NCBI GenBank assembly: GCA_039818345.1
Contig: JBCBUC010000007.1
Location: 62,001 to 126,000, forward strand
DNA: 64,000 nucleotides
From: Parvularcula sp039818345
Lineage (GTDB): Bacteria > Pseudomonadota > Alphaproteobacteria > Caulobacterales > Parvularculaceae
Reading direction: 5' to 3'
The first letter of the stretch is position 1; every line of letters starts with the position of its first letter. Positions 52,151-61,587 of the stretch are shown one piece after another. Position numbers and translations under genes: made by a program. The notes under the pieces are model-generated. The model did not search any database and had not been told where the DNA came from. It worked only from the letters and a program-made list of their open reading frames with translations.

Positions 52151-53083
52151 ATGCTGGAAATCAGTGACATCAAGCTCATCTCCCAGATCGATCAGGCTGG
52201 GAGCATCGTGCTCGCCGCGTCTGAAATGGGTCTCACTCAACCGGCGCTTACTAAACGGCTCAAAGCCATCGAGGACCGTCTAGGCTTTGAGATTTTTAGC
52301 CGCATGCCGCGCGGTGTGCAGTTAACGCGCCTTGGCGAACTTTTGGTCAGCCAAGGGACGAATCTGATCGTCCACGCTCAAGACATAGCAGATGAGATTG
52401 AGCGCCACAAAGCTGGAGAGTCGGGGTCGATGCGCGTCGGGGTTAGACCTTGTATCGAGAGCATATTCTTCCGTAAAAGCCTCATCGCCTTTTCATCGGC
52501 TTACCCAGGAATCTATCTTAAGGTGGATACACGCGATGCGCAGGATATCTGCGAGGCTGTTCGAATTGGGCAGCTCGACTTTGCCATCATAGCGCTCGGC
52601 TATGAGGATGAAGCAGGTGCCGACCCTGTCCTCCACAGCAGCCTTGACTTCAAGCCTATTTTCCTCATGCCTGTTTCTATCGTCCTCCGGAAGGAGCACC
52701 CGATTCTCGAGAAAAAGTGGCGTAAGGAGGAATTACTGCGCTATCCGATCGCGTGTGAGACGCCTCCATCAAGCCTCCATCGTCATATGAACAAGTTGGC
52801 GCAGAGCGCTGGATTTGTCTTCGACGGGCCGCGTATTCTCGTTGATGATTATGACTTTGTGTTGCGCCTCGTCGAGCGCACAGATTTTTGGACGTCAGTG
52901 TTCTCTGAAAACGAGCGGGAGCTATCAAGACGCGATAAGTTCGCGTTCATTCGCGACGATAATTTGATACCGCCGATGACGGTTGGTCTCTGTTCACGGA
53001 AGAATTGGAGCATGCCGGCTGTCGGTGCGACTTTTGTTGATCTTCTAAAAAGTAATGCAGAGGATTACCTCATATCGGCCTAA
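52151..53083 (+). CDS. LysR-family transcriptional regulator
   Basis: A 310-residue regulator: helix-turn-helix at about 5-64 (MGLTQPALTKRLKAIEDRLGFEIFSR), then the periplasmic-binding-like effector domain. Divergent from the hexapeptide protein-hydratase-ligase-hydrolase operon by 129 bp, its most likely target. It stands near the right end of the island, mirroring the LysR gene at the left end, though the two proteins belong to different subgroups. Confidence 0.92.
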   Translation: MLEISDIKLISQIDQAGSIVLAASEMGLTQPALTKRLKAIEDRLGFEIFSRMPRGVQLTRLGELLVSQGTNLIVHAQDIADEIERHKAGESGSMRVGVRPCIESIFFRKSLIAFSSAYPGIYLKVDTRDAQDICEAVRIGQLDFAIIALGYEDEAGADPVLHSSLDFKPIFLMPVSIVLRKEHPILEKKWRKEELLRYPIACETPPSSLHRHMNKLAQSAGFVFDGPRILVDDYDFVLRLVERTDFWTSVFSENERELSRRDKFAFIRDDNLIPPMTVGLCSRKNWSMPAVGATFVDLLKSNAEDYLISA

Positions 53084-53086
53084 CAC

Positions 53087-53296
53087 ATGAGCGCCTGGGA
53101 AAACTTGCCAGTTGATCTGATAGCCGGTCAGAACTTTGGAGTTCAATCGCATTGTCTAGGGAGGATGACTGCTTCTCCGGTTTTTTTTGATGTCACCAAA
53201 GATAAAACAGGCTGGCCCGTCAGTGTTGCTGATTTAGAGGCGCAGGCAATCGAGCCTTCCACACAAGGCTTAGAAATTAAGGAATACGCTTACTGA
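53087..53296 (+). CDS. Short ORF after LysR gene, unrecognised
   Basis: A 69-codon frame whose ATG lies 3 bp after the LysR stop without a clear ribosome site of its own. The product (SAWENLPVDLIAG..., ending LEIKEYAY) matches nothing I know. It could be translationally coupled to the regulator or be the stub of a deleted gene near the island edge. Confidence 0.3.
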   Translation: MSAWENLPVDLIAGQNFGVQSHCLGRMTASPVFFDVTKDKTGWPVSVADLEAQAIEPSTQGLEIKEYAY

Positions 53297-53318
53297 TATT
53301 CCTTATAGGTAGAAAATA

Positions 53319-53340
53319 TTCAGTATAGAATATACTGGAA
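53319..53340. promoter_or_regulatory. 22-bp near-palindrome in A/T-rich gap
   Basis: Centre AGTATAGAATATACT is a perfect 6-bp inverted repeat around GAA, and the outer TTC/GGAA bases extend it with one extra base. It sits between the short ORF and the histidine kinase gene, just before a possible truncated gene start at 53365. Looks like an operator left at the island edge. Confidence 0.4.
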
Positions 53341-53364
53341 GGAGCTATTAATCAAAATCTAAAG

Positions 53365-53475
53365 ATGGAAGTCGTCAGTTTGTCAGTGAACGGGAACGAG
53401 CTCCCGCTAGTTGATGGTCAACTGGCCATCTTCTTGTCCACCAGGGCTTTGTCCGTTCGCGAGCTCTTGCAGTAA
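53365..53475 (+). pseudogene. Possible truncated gene start (14 foreign codons)
   Basis: ATG at 53365 opens MEVVSLSVNGNELP, the style of the first strand of xanthine-dehydrogenase/CO-dehydrogenase-type 2Fe-2S small subunits (..sLtVNG...). The frame then runs antisense through the end of the kinase gene to a stop at 53475. If real, a gene was cut at about 53405 and joined to the kinase locus. Evidence is only 10-14 residues. Confidence 0.25.
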
Positions 53476-55185
53476 GCTGTGGAGATTTTCGCGGGTGATG
53501 GGTTTTGTGAGGTACCCGTCGAAACCCTCCCGCAGATAGGTGTCAAGTTCATGCCGCATGGCATGAGCGGTGTTGGCGATCATCAGTGGCGAGCGACCCT
53601 GGAGCGTATGACGGATCTGCTTCATAGCCTCCACGCCGTCCATCCCCGGCATGGCGATATCCATCAGCACCAGGTCAAAATCCTGTGTCGTGGTCAACTC
53701 AACAGCCATTTCCCCTGACTCGGCCTGCACGGATGCTGCGCCAGCTTGCGCCAGGAAGGCGGTTACCACCATGCGGTTGACCTGGTTGTCGTCCACCACG
53801 AGGACGCGTAGTTCAGCGACCTTTTCTTGTGGCTCTGGCGCGATAAGCGCAGGGATAGGGCTTTTCAGATCTGAATGATCTTCCTTAAACGGAAGAACAA
53901 TCGACACTTGCGTACCCCTTTGCGGGGTAGATTGTATGCTGAATTCCCCGCCCATGGCTTCGATGAGACCTGAGATGATTGGCAGCCCCAGACCGGTACC
54001 ACCATATTGCCGAGTGATCGATGCATCAGCCTGGACAAAGGGTTTCATCGCTTTTTCGATTTGCGATTCATCCATGCCAATGCCGGTGTCATCAATGGTC
54101 ACCGACAACCATCCATCCTGACCTGTCGACGCCATCCTAATTGTGACACTGCCCTGTTCGGTGAACTTGATCGCGTTGCTCACGGCGTTTTGGAGAATTT
54201 GGGTGAGGCGATGCTGATCACCGAGTCTTTGGCGGTGTAGGTTTCGATCAATCTGAACGTCGAGGTCGATACCCTTTTCAAGAGCTTTAGGGGTATGCAG
54301 ATTGGTGATCCTTCGGGCCACCTCACCGACGTCAAACGGTTGAAATTCAATTTCGACTTCGCCGGCTTCAATTTTTGAAATGTCGAGGACGTCGTTGAGC
54401 AAATCGAGAAGCAAGAGACTCGATGTGTGGATCGTCTCTGCATAGTCGTTGCAGGGCCGCGACAGATGCTGTTGGCGGAGCAATTCGGCTGTCCCGATCA
54501 CACCATTAAGGGGAGTGCGGATCTCATGGCTCATTGTCGCAAGGAAGGAGGATTTCGCCTCATTAGCCCGAACAGCATCTTGCCGTTGGCCTTCGGCGTC
54601 GAGGCGCGCTTCTTCTTGCTGGATGGCTGCCGTTCTGACCGTTTTAAAGGCCGTCAGCATATGAAGCATGTAAAGAAGAATGCCGAACAGCCCCAGCGCG
54701 AGCCCCAGCAAGTCGATTTCTCCTCTCACGAATGACCAGAGCGGCAGGGTACTGAAGACGATCAAGTGAGGGATGGAGCTATAAAGCCAAACGTCCTGAT
54801 GCCGAAAGTGGTGCATAGTGACGTGCAACAAGGCGCCGGTGAGCCAAAGCGCACCCAAGAGTTTGACCCCGGCATTATCCGCGCCCCATAACCCAAGCGG
54901 AATCAGGCCATAAACGAAGCAAGCTTGCGCAACGCTGGCCTTCACATACCAGGTCGTACTGAACGAATCAGTCGCCCGATCGGCCAATGCACGCCATGCC
55001 TGCCCATCAATGAACTGGCTCACTGCAATACATATAAAGAATATAAGGCCGAGTGCGGGGCTATGCACCAAACCGACCGCGCTGCACCCGACCAAAGCAT
55101 AGGCGATCCGTCGCGGGACTTGCCGTTGCCGACTTTGCGCAACCTCGGTCCAGTTGTCACCGCTTACATTGTTCAGCATGCCCAT
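53407..55185 (-). CDS. Hybrid sensor histidine kinase with C-terminal receiver
   Basis: A 592-residue inner-membrane kinase. About six membrane helices fill residues 25-185 with no evident periplasmic sensor domain, then a coiled linker. HisKA carries His220 (MSHEIRTPLNG); the ATPase domain shows QNAVSNAIKF, DTGIGM and GTGLGLPI; the receiver has phosphoacceptor Asp509 (LVLMDIAMPGMDG) and Lys in LTKPI. The start is unsure: ATG 55185, GTG 55188 or TTG 55215. No phosphotransferase or response regulator is adjacent. Confidence 0.92.
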   Translation of the reverse strand: MGMLNNVSGDNWTEVAQSRQRQVPRRIAYALVGCSAVGLVHSPALGLIFFICIAVSQFIDGQAWRALADRATDSFSTTWYVKASVAQACFVYGLIPLGLWGADNAGVKLLGALWLTGALLHVTMHHFRHQDVWLYSSIPHLIVFSTLPLWSFVRGEIDLLGLALGLFGILLYMLHMLTAFKTVRTAAIQQEEARLDAEGQRQDAVRANEAKSSFLATMSHEIRTPLNGVIGTAELLRQQHLSRPCNDYAETIHTSSLLLLDLLNDVLDISKIEAGEVEIEFQPFDVGEVARRITNLHTPKALEKGIDLDVQIDRNLHRQRLGDQHRLTQILQNAVSNAIKFTEQGSVTIRMASTGQDGWLSVTIDDTGIGMDESQIEKAMKPFVQADASITRQYGGTGLGLPIISGLIEAMGGEFSIQSTPQRGTQVSIVLPFKEDHSDLKSPIPALIAPEPQEKVAELRVLVVDDNQVNRMVVTAFLAQAGAASVQAESGEMAVELTTTQDFDLVLMDIAMPGMDGVEAMKQIRHTLQGRSPLMIANTAHAMRHELDTYLREGFDGYLTKPITRENLHSLLQELANGQSPGGQEDGQLTIN

Positions 55186-55294
55186 CACTGAAAGTTGTCG
55201 TAACCAACCTATCAATGAAGGGCTAACGTGTCGTTAATGGTTCCATAATGGATACTATCGTCCGGTGAAAAAGGATTGACGTGCGTCCTTGATC

Positions 55295-56086
55295 TTAGGC
55301 TCTGCGGCGAACCCCGGGTTGAGGCGGCTCTTCGGCGCCGCCCGCAAAGCACTGTGCGATGCTCATCCATTCAGCTGCAACGGCACCGGTGAGTTGCAGG
55401 TCTGTGTCTTTGATGTTCCGCGTCTGCGTCACGACTTGGCAAAAGGCGGTCGCGCTTCCTTCAACCCTTTCGTCATCACGTGCTTCGTTCCAGGACCAGA
55501 TCTCGCCAGAAGGTGCGGTGAGGCGGACAAAGGGCTTCACAGGCGGTTTATCGCGACCACGAACCTTGTAGGTCCAACCAAAGGTACGAACACCCAGTTC
55601 AGCGATCGGCTTAATCCGGTCCTGATCCATCCGCTCAAGGCCAGCGGCATCATAGATAGCCTGTCCGTGCGCCCAGGTTTCCATGAGCCGTGCGGTCACG
55701 GACGATTCGGCGCTCATCGGTGGGCCAGCCCAGGCGACACGACGCTCTGGGTCAGCGTTGCGAAATGCAGCGGCCGTTTTCTCGGCCGTCGCTCGCCAAG
55801 TATCGGTGAGTGCGCGACCGTCAAGCGCGGCAAAATGTTGGTCTTCAACCGCGCGAATGCCCGATGCCATCATGATGGGAAGGACGTCTTCCATCAAAGC
55901 GCTGAATGCGTCGGGTTCGACCAAAGAAAGGCGGGCCGCTTCGTTCCAAAAATGAAGATGGCGCACGATCCCGGTGATGGTCCAATCTTTAAACAGCGTC
56001 GCTGAGTCGAAGGGCAACGTCGACTGATCAATAACGCCAGCGAGCGCCTCGGTTTCCGCTAAAAAATCGTCGGCAACCGCAATCAT
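55295..56086 (-). CDS. DinB/MDMPI-like metal-binding protein, TIGR03084 type
   Basis: A 263-residue protein of the TIGR03084 group, related to mycothiol-dependent maleylpyruvate isomerase. The N-terminal four-helix part shows the metal-ligand pattern: His in VRHLHFWNE, Glu/His in METWAHGQAI. A C-terminal SCP2-like part (RLTAPSGEIWSWNEARDDERVEG...) follows. Function unknown. Its ATG overlaps the stop of the upstream nitronate monooxygenase-like gene (ATGA), ending the Atu-like operon. Confidence 0.85.
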   Translation of the reverse strand: MIAVADDFLAETEALAGVIDQSTLPFDSATLFKDWTITGIVRHLHFWNEAARLSLVEPDAFSALMEDVLPIMMASGIRAVEDQHFAALDGRALTDTWRATAEKTAAAFRNADPERRVAWAGPPMSAESSVTARLMETWAHGQAIYDAAGLERMDQDRIKPIAELGVRTFGWTYKVRGRDKPPVKPFVRLTAPSGEIWSWNEARDDERVEGSATAFCQVVTQTRNIKDTDLQLTGAVAAEWMSIAQCFAGGAEEPPQPGVRRRA

Positions 56087-57210
56087 GCGTCGATCGCCTC
56101 GGCGAGACGCTCATAGGCATCGGCGAACTCTTGCTTGAACCTTTGCACAACGCCGCCAGCCGTCTCGGTCTCATTCATGAGGCCAACCGCCTGACCAACC
56201 CAATACGTGCTGAGTGCTTTGGCAGCTTCGTCTCCGCCGTCGCCCAGTTTGTCGAGCTTGCGCAGGGCCGGTTCGGAAACCAGTGTCTGAAGCGGCATGG
56301 GGAGCGGGTTTGGACCATCAGTCTCCCATGCATCCGTCCACGGACTGCGCAGTTGGCGTGAGGGCTTTCCGGTCCTCGAACGTGAACGAACAGTGTCTGC
56401 TGAGGACGCAGTAATCATTTTGGCCTTCACGCTTTCGGACGTCTCTGCCTCTGTCGTGGTGAGCCACACTGAACCACACCACGCTCCAGCCGCGCCCATG
56501 GCCATCATCCCAGCCATTTGTTCGCCGGTGGCGATACCGCCTGCTGCAAGAACAGGGACACCTTTTGCGGCTCTTACGACCTCGGGAACCAGCACGATGG
56601 TCGAGACTTCGCCGCAGTGGCCCCCCGCTTCGCCGCCCGCCGCGATCAGGACGTCAACACCAGCCTCAGCCTGCTTGGCCGCATGCCTTGCGGAGCCGAC
56701 CAACGCGCCGACCTTGGCACCGTTTTCTCTTGCACGGTCCAGCATAATCTGCGGCGGAACGCCGAGCGCATTCACCACCAATTTAATCGGATGACTGAAG
56801 GCCACGTCCAACGCGAGGCCTGCACCCTCGGATGACAGATTGTCTGCAAAAAAGAGATGTTCGCGGGCCTCTTCAGCGTCGATTGGCGAATCGACGCCGC
56901 CCTTGGAGAGGACGTCATTGGCGAAATCACGGTGCTCCTGCGGAACAGCTGCGAGCAGCGCTTCCTTGTCGGGTGCACCGTCCCCCAATGCGGAGGAGGT
57001 AGGGACGATCAAGTCGAGCCCGTAGGGCTTTCCATCGACGTGCTCGTCGATCCATGTGAGTTCTTCTTCAAGAAGCTCAGGGGTATGATTAACAGCGCCA
57101 AAAACTCCCATACCGCCTGCTTTTGAAACAGCGGCAACAACGTCTCGGCAATGACTAAAGGCGAGCAGCGGGAACTCGATCCCGAACATATCACAGATGG
57201 GCGACTTCAT
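56083..57210 (-). CDS. Nitronate monooxygenase-like flavoprotein
   Basis: TIM-barrel FMN protein of the 2-nitropropane dioxygenase family, 375 residues. GALVGSARHAAKQAEAGVD, IAAGGEAGGHCG and VLAAGGIATGEQMAGMMAMGA are the usual barrel segments, with His in GGHCG at the family's catalytic position. Members can oxidise nitronates but many lie in lipid or terpenoid operons with unknown roles, sometimes acting as enoyl reductases. Overlaps its neighbours on both sides by 4 bp, so it belongs to the Atu-like operon. Confidence 0.9.
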   Translation of the reverse strand: MKSPICDMFGIEFPLLAFSHCRDVVAAVSKAGGMGVFGAVNHTPELLEEELTWIDEHVDGKPYGLDLIVPTSSALGDGAPDKEALLAAVPQEHRDFANDVLSKGGVDSPIDAEEAREHLFFADNLSSEGAGLALDVAFSHPIKLVVNALGVPPQIMLDRARENGAKVGALVGSARHAAKQAEAGVDVLIAAGGEAGGHCGEVSTIVLVPEVVRAAKGVPVLAAGGIATGEQMAGMMAMGAAGAWCGSVWLTTTEAETSESVKAKMITASSADTVRSRSRTGKPSRQLRSPWTDAWETDGPNPLPMPLQTLVSEPALRKLDKLGDGGDEAAKALSTYWVGQAVGLMNETETAGGVVQRFKQEFADAYERLAEAIDA

Positions 57211-59186
57211 GTTTCCTCCTTCGGCTCAATGACGATCAGGGTATCCCCGGCGCCTATTTGGGTGCCTGCTGTGGCCGTGATCTCTGTCACAGTTCCTGCA
57301 ACAGGCGCCGTGAGCTCATGTTGCATTTTCATTGCTTCAAGAATGGCGAGCTTTTCGTCTTTAGCAACAATCTGTCCCACCTCGACCACGACTTCCGTCA
57401 TGATTCCATGCATTGGAGCTGAGATGCGGCCAGAGCCTTCTGCATCCTCTGCACGCGCTTGTCGCTGGTAATCGTCCGTGAGGGTGAACGTACCATTGGC
57501 TGTCGACAGCAGCACATCGGTGCCGTCACAGAGATAGCTTGCGGTAATTGGAGCGGCATTGATGGTGGCACGAACACTGCGGGGTGTCCGTTCACTGATT
57601 TCGACGTGGTGGGATTGATCGCCAACCACAACCGCGAAACCGCTGCCTTGCGCTGTCACTGTGGTACGGACGATGTCGCCCGCCACGACAAGCCCATAAG
57701 GACTAGGCAGATTGGCACCGCCCTGCCAACCGAGAAGAGGCGAGGCGATCGCTCTCGCGGAGTTTAAGGCTTCATCGCGTCTGTCGAGGTGAAGCAAGAC
57801 GGCGCCCAGGCAGACCGTCTCATTATCAGGCTGCGAAGCAACCGGCGGATCGCTGTTATCGATGGTGGTGGTGAGCGCATCACCTTTGGAAAACGCTTCG
57901 CCTTTCAATAGATCCAAAAGGAATGAGCGATTGGTACGAACACCAAGCAACGCGCTTTCTTCGAGCGCCGTTATTAAGCGACGCCGTGCCTCGTCGCGTG
58001 TGCTTCCATAGGCAATGATCTTTGCGAGCATGGGATCATAATGCGGAGAAACCATTCCGCCCGTTTCGATCCCAGCATCGGCTCTCGCGGTATGCGGTGC
58101 TTTCCAAAGTTTCACATGGCCCGCTTGGGGCAAGAAGCCGTCTTCTGGCGCCTCGGCATAAAGCCGCGCTTCGATCGCATGGCCCGATAAACGTAGGTCG
58201 CTTTGCTCAAATCCTAGCGGCAGGCCTTGTGCGACGCGTATCTGAAGCGCGACGAGGTCAAGGCCAGTGATTTCTTCCGTCACAGGATGTTCGACTTGCA
58301 GCCGCGTGTTCATCTCGAGAAAATAAAACGCGCCATCGGCCGCGAGCAGAAATTCAACGGTCCCTGCGCCAACATAGTTGACGGCTTTGGCAGCCTCAAT
58401 TGCTGCACGCCCCATCCGCTCTCGGAGGTCGGCGCTGACAGCTGGGCTCGGCGCCTCTTCGATCACCTTTTGGTGACGGCGCTGAAGCGAACAATCCCGC
58501 TCACCGAGGTGGACCGTGTGGCCGGACTGGTCTGCGAAGACTTGCACCTCTACATGGCGCGCCTCGGTCATAGCCTTTTCGATCAGTAGACGGCCATTAC
58601 CAAAAGAGGTTTCAGCTTCCGACCTAGCACGCGCCACCGCTTCTGAAAGATCATCAGGATGCTGGACAATTCGCATCCCTTTTCCGCCGCCGCCTGCTGA
58701 CGCTTTCACCATCACTGGATAACCGATGCGCTGCGCTTCCTGAGCGAAGATGGCCTCGTCCTGCGACTCACCCTCGTACCCAGGAATGCAAGGAACGCCG
58801 GCTTCGGGCATCAGTTGCTTTGACGTCGCTTTGTCGCCCATGGCAGCGATCGCATCCGCCGGAGGCCCGACAAAAAGAAAGCCTTCTTCCACCACGCGAT
58901 GGGCGAACGCGGCGTTTTCCGATAGAAAGCCATAGCCCGGGTGAATGGCATCGGCGCCAGCTGATTTTGCGGCTGCCAGGACTTTGTCTTGGTCAAGGTA
59001 GGATTGTGCAGCGGGCCCGGGCCCGATGACAAGACAGCGGTCAGCGGCCTTGGCGTGGGGCGCATCACTATCCGGTTCCGAGGCGATCGCGACGGTCTTG
59101 ATACCCAAAGACCTTGCAGTACGGAAGATCCTTACCGCGATCTCACCCCTATTGGCGACGAGCAGCGTTTCGATCGGACGGCTCAT
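57207..59186 (-). CDS. Acyl-CoA carboxylase alpha subunit (biotin carboxylase + BCCP), AtuF-like
   Basis: Biotin-dependent carboxylase alpha chain, 659 residues from ATG 59186. Biotin carboxylase (about 1-450) shows the ATP-grasp segments VMVKASAGGGGKGMRIV and EMNTRLQVEHPVTE; a linker follows; the biotinyl domain has Lys620 in EAMKMQHE. With the beta subunit at 59965 it should carboxylate geranyl-CoA or 3-methylcrotonyl-CoA. The AtuA neighbour favours the geranyl (acyclic terpene) enzyme. Four-base overlaps (ATGA) join it to both neighbouring genes. Confidence 0.92.
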   Translation of the reverse strand: MSRPIETLLVANRGEIAVRIFRTARSLGIKTVAIASEPDSDAPHAKAADRCLVIGPGPAAQSYLDQDKVLAAAKSAGADAIHPGYGFLSENAAFAHRVVEEGFLFVGPPADAIAAMGDKATSKQLMPEAGVPCIPGYEGESQDEAIFAQEAQRIGYPVMVKASAGGGGKGMRIVQHPDDLSEAVARARSEAETSFGNGRLLIEKAMTEARHVEVQVFADQSGHTVHLGERDCSLQRRHQKVIEEAPSPAVSADLRERMGRAAIEAAKAVNYVGAGTVEFLLAADGAFYFLEMNTRLQVEHPVTEEITGLDLVALQIRVAQGLPLGFEQSDLRLSGHAIEARLYAEAPEDGFLPQAGHVKLWKAPHTARADAGIETGGMVSPHYDPMLAKIIAYGSTRDEARRRLITALEESALLGVRTNRSFLLDLLKGEAFSKGDALTTTIDNSDPPVASQPDNETVCLGAVLLHLDRRDEALNSARAIASPLLGWQGGANLPSPYGLVVAGDIVRTTVTAQGSGFAVVVGDQSHHVEISERTPRSVRATINAAPITASYLCDGTDVLLSTANGTFTLTDDYQRQARAEDAEGSGRISAPMHGIMTEVVVEVGQIVAKDEKLAILEAMKMQHELTAPVAGTVTEITATAGTQIGAGDTLIVIEPKEET

Positions 59187-59965
59187 TGAGCCCACCTTGG
59201 CTTACGTTTTTCCGCAAACGCTGCAATTCCCTCACGTCCTTCTTCAGAGAGCAGCGTCGCGGCAAAGACGCGCGCTGCCTCTTGTGTCATGGCTTCTCCA
59301 TCCAGATGGGGAGCAGCACGGCACAACGCTTTCGTCGCCGCGATGGCGCCGGGCGCGGCTTGGTTGACGGATGTCACAACTGCTTCGGCATAGGCATTGA
59401 GCCCATCGCTATCATCGGCCAGTTGATCCGCAAGCCCCAGATCGAAGGCTTCCTTTCCGTCAAATCGCGCCGCTGTCACCATGAGGCGGCGGCCTGTGGT
59501 TGGTCCAAACCGGCGCAAGATATAAGGAGCGATCTGTGCAGCGACGATCCCGAGGTTGACCTCGGTGAGGGCAAAACGGGCTGCGCGAGTGACGGCCACC
59601 ACGTCAGCGCAGCAGACAAGGCCCAAACCGCCCGCCATCGCTGGACCATCGACCAGCGCGATGACGGGTTGGGGTTGACTGTCGACGAGGGCGAATAGGT
59701 CACCCGCGCCGCGACTCATCTCTTCCACCGCGGCCTGACCACCGGCCTGGAGGTCAGTTTTGAAGGCCTTGAGGTCTCCACCAGCGCAAAAGACACCTCC
59801 TGCGCCGCGCATTAAAATACCGCGCACGGAACGGTCGTCTCGTGCCTCATTTAAAGCGGATCTTAGAGCCCCAGACATCTCGTCTGAAAGCGCATTGCGC
59901 CGGGAGGGATCATCGAGGGTGAGGGTGAGCCACCCGTTCGACAGCTCTTTTTTGAGGATGGTCAT
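59183..59965 (-). CDS. Enoyl-CoA hydratase family protein, AtuE-like
   Basis: Crotonase fold, 260 residues. GGVFCAGGDLKAF and DGPAMAGGLGLVCCAD form the oxyanion hole; FALTEVNLGIVAAQIAP keeps the Glu of the TEV turn. In the Atu pathway the equivalent hydrates isohexenylglutaconyl-CoA after carboxylation (LiuC hydrates methylglutaconyl-CoA in leucine breakdown). ATG 59965 shares a base with the carboxyltransferase stop (TGATG). Confidence 0.9.
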   Translation of the reverse strand: MTILKKELSNGWLTLTLDDPSRRNALSDEMSGALRSALNEARDDRSVRGILMRGAGGVFCAGGDLKAFKTDLQAGGQAAVEEMSRGAGDLFALVDSQPQPVIALVDGPAMAGGLGLVCCADVVAVTRAARFALTEVNLGIVAAQIAPYILRRFGPTTGRRLMVTAARFDGKEAFDLGLADQLADDSDGLNAYAEAVVTSVNQAAPGAIAATKALCRAAPHLDGEAMTQEAARVFAATLLSEEGREGIAAFAEKRKPRWAQ

Positions 59966-61587
59966 CACATCCTCCCAACGCCGAAGGAAAGCCGATTGGG
60001 CTCGCGACTTCGGCCTTCCATCACTGTGTCGAGCAAGAACCCGAGGACCTTCCGTGTATCCCGTGGATCAATCATCCCGTCGTCAAGGTTATGACCGGAC
60101 GTGTAGAAAGCGTCGGCCTGGCTATCAAATTGATGCCGCAACGCAGCTTCCTGCATGGCAAGTGCCTCCCGGTTGGGCTCAACGCCCTGTGCGGCGGCCG
60201 CGTCTTCGGCCACGATGCTCATCACCTTCGCGGCTTGTTCCCCGCCCATCACGCCTGTCATAGCGTTGGGCCAGGTGAAGAGAAAATCGGGATCAAAGCC
60301 GCGGCCACACATGCCATAATTGCCAGCCCCGAAACTTGCTCCGATATTGATGGTGATCCGAGGGACTTTGACGTTGGCAACTGCTTGGATCATTTTTGAT
60401 CCGTTCTTGATCATCCCAGCGCGTTCAGTCTGTGTACCCACCATATAACCAGTGGTATTCTGCAAGAAAATGATTGGATGGCCCGCACTTTCTAAAAGCT
60501 GCATGAACTGCGTTGCTTTATGGGCACCTGCATTGTCGATCGGGCCATTGTTGCCGATGATACCGCAGGGTTGGCCGTAGATTGACGCTTGGGCACAGAC
60601 GGTGGCGGGCCCAAACCGCGGTTTGAAGTCGGTAAAGTCCGAACCGTCGACGAGGCGGGCGACCACTTCACGGACATCATAGGGTTGCCGATAGTCTGGA
60701 GGCACCACGCCGACGAGTTCGTCGATGTCATAGAGCGGTTCGTCAAAGGGCTTCGTCCGTCCAGGCACAGCGCTTTCGTTCCACCGTATGCGGCCCATTA
60801 CTTCGCGGGCAATCAGCATCGCATCGGCATCATCTTCGGCGAGGTACTCCGCGAGGCCAGAGACCGTCGCGTGCATCTCCGCGCCGCCTAAATCTTCATC
60901 GTTAGCCACCTCACCGGTGGCCGCTTTGAGAAGGGGAGGGCCGGCGAGAAATGCCTTGCCCCGTCCTTTCACGGCCACGACGTAGTCGGAAAGACCTGGC
61001 ATATAAGCGCCGCCAGCGGTGGATGAACCATGCAAAACGGCGAGGGTGGGAATTCCGGCGCTGGACAATCGAGCGAGATTGGCGAACAATGCTCCGTAGA
61101 TCACAAAGCCTTCCACCGTGTAGTTGAGAAGATCTCCACCCGCACTTTCCACGAGATGGACGAAGGGTAGGTTCTGTTCGAGCGCAATCTTCTCGCAACG
61201 GTCGAGCTTATAGCCAGCACCGCCCTTAATGGCGCCAGCGGCAATGCCGCTATCGTCGACTGTGATCACACAGCGGGTGCCGGCGATGTAACCTATTCCC
61301 GCAACCAGCGTCGATCCGGGAACAGATTTTTTTTCATCCTTAGTGTCGGTCATGTAACCCGACAGGTTACCGATCGGCAGGAAAGGAAGGCCCGGGTCGA
61401 GCAAACGTGCCAAACGCTCCCGCGGCAAGAGTTGTCCGCGTTTTTCGAAGCGATCTTTCCGCTTTGCTGACATCGCAGGCGCGCGAGCATTGAGCTCTTC
61501 CATGCGCTCGACAAGCGCGAGCATTTCTTCGCGGTTTTTGAGAAAACCAGCGCTCTTAGGATCGATCTTGGAACGGAAGACAGTCAT
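59965..61587 (-). CDS. Acyl-CoA carboxylase beta subunit (carboxyltransferase), AtuC-like
   Basis: Carboxyltransferase of 540 residues, partner of the biotin chain at 57207. Both crotonase-like halves are present, with SGIAAGAIKGGAGYKLDR, STAGGAYMPGLSDYV and the second-half FGAGNYGMCGRGFDPDF. MCC and GCC beta chains are told apart by residues I cannot score by eye; gene order (AtuA next door) supports geranyl-CoA carboxylase. Overlaps both neighbours by one base. Confidence 0.92.
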   Translation of the reverse strand: MTVFRSKIDPKSAGFLKNREEMLALVERMEELNARAPAMSAKRKDRFEKRGQLLPRERLARLLDPGLPFLPIGNLSGYMTDTKDEKKSVPGSTLVAGIGYIAGTRCVITVDDSGIAAGAIKGGAGYKLDRCEKIALEQNLPFVHLVESAGGDLLNYTVEGFVIYGALFANLARLSSAGIPTLAVLHGSSTAGGAYMPGLSDYVVAVKGRGKAFLAGPPLLKAATGEVANDEDLGGAEMHATVSGLAEYLAEDDADAMLIAREVMGRIRWNESAVPGRTKPFDEPLYDIDELVGVVPPDYRQPYDVREVVARLVDGSDFTDFKPRFGPATVCAQASIYGQPCGIIGNNGPIDNAGAHKATQFMQLLESAGHPIIFLQNTTGYMVGTQTERAGMIKNGSKMIQAVANVKVPRITINIGASFGAGNYGMCGRGFDPDFLFTWPNAMTGVMGGEQAAKVMSIVAEDAAAAQGVEPNREALAMQEAALRHQFDSQADAFYTSGHNLDDGMIDPRDTRKVLGFLLDTVMEGRSREPNRLSFGVGRM

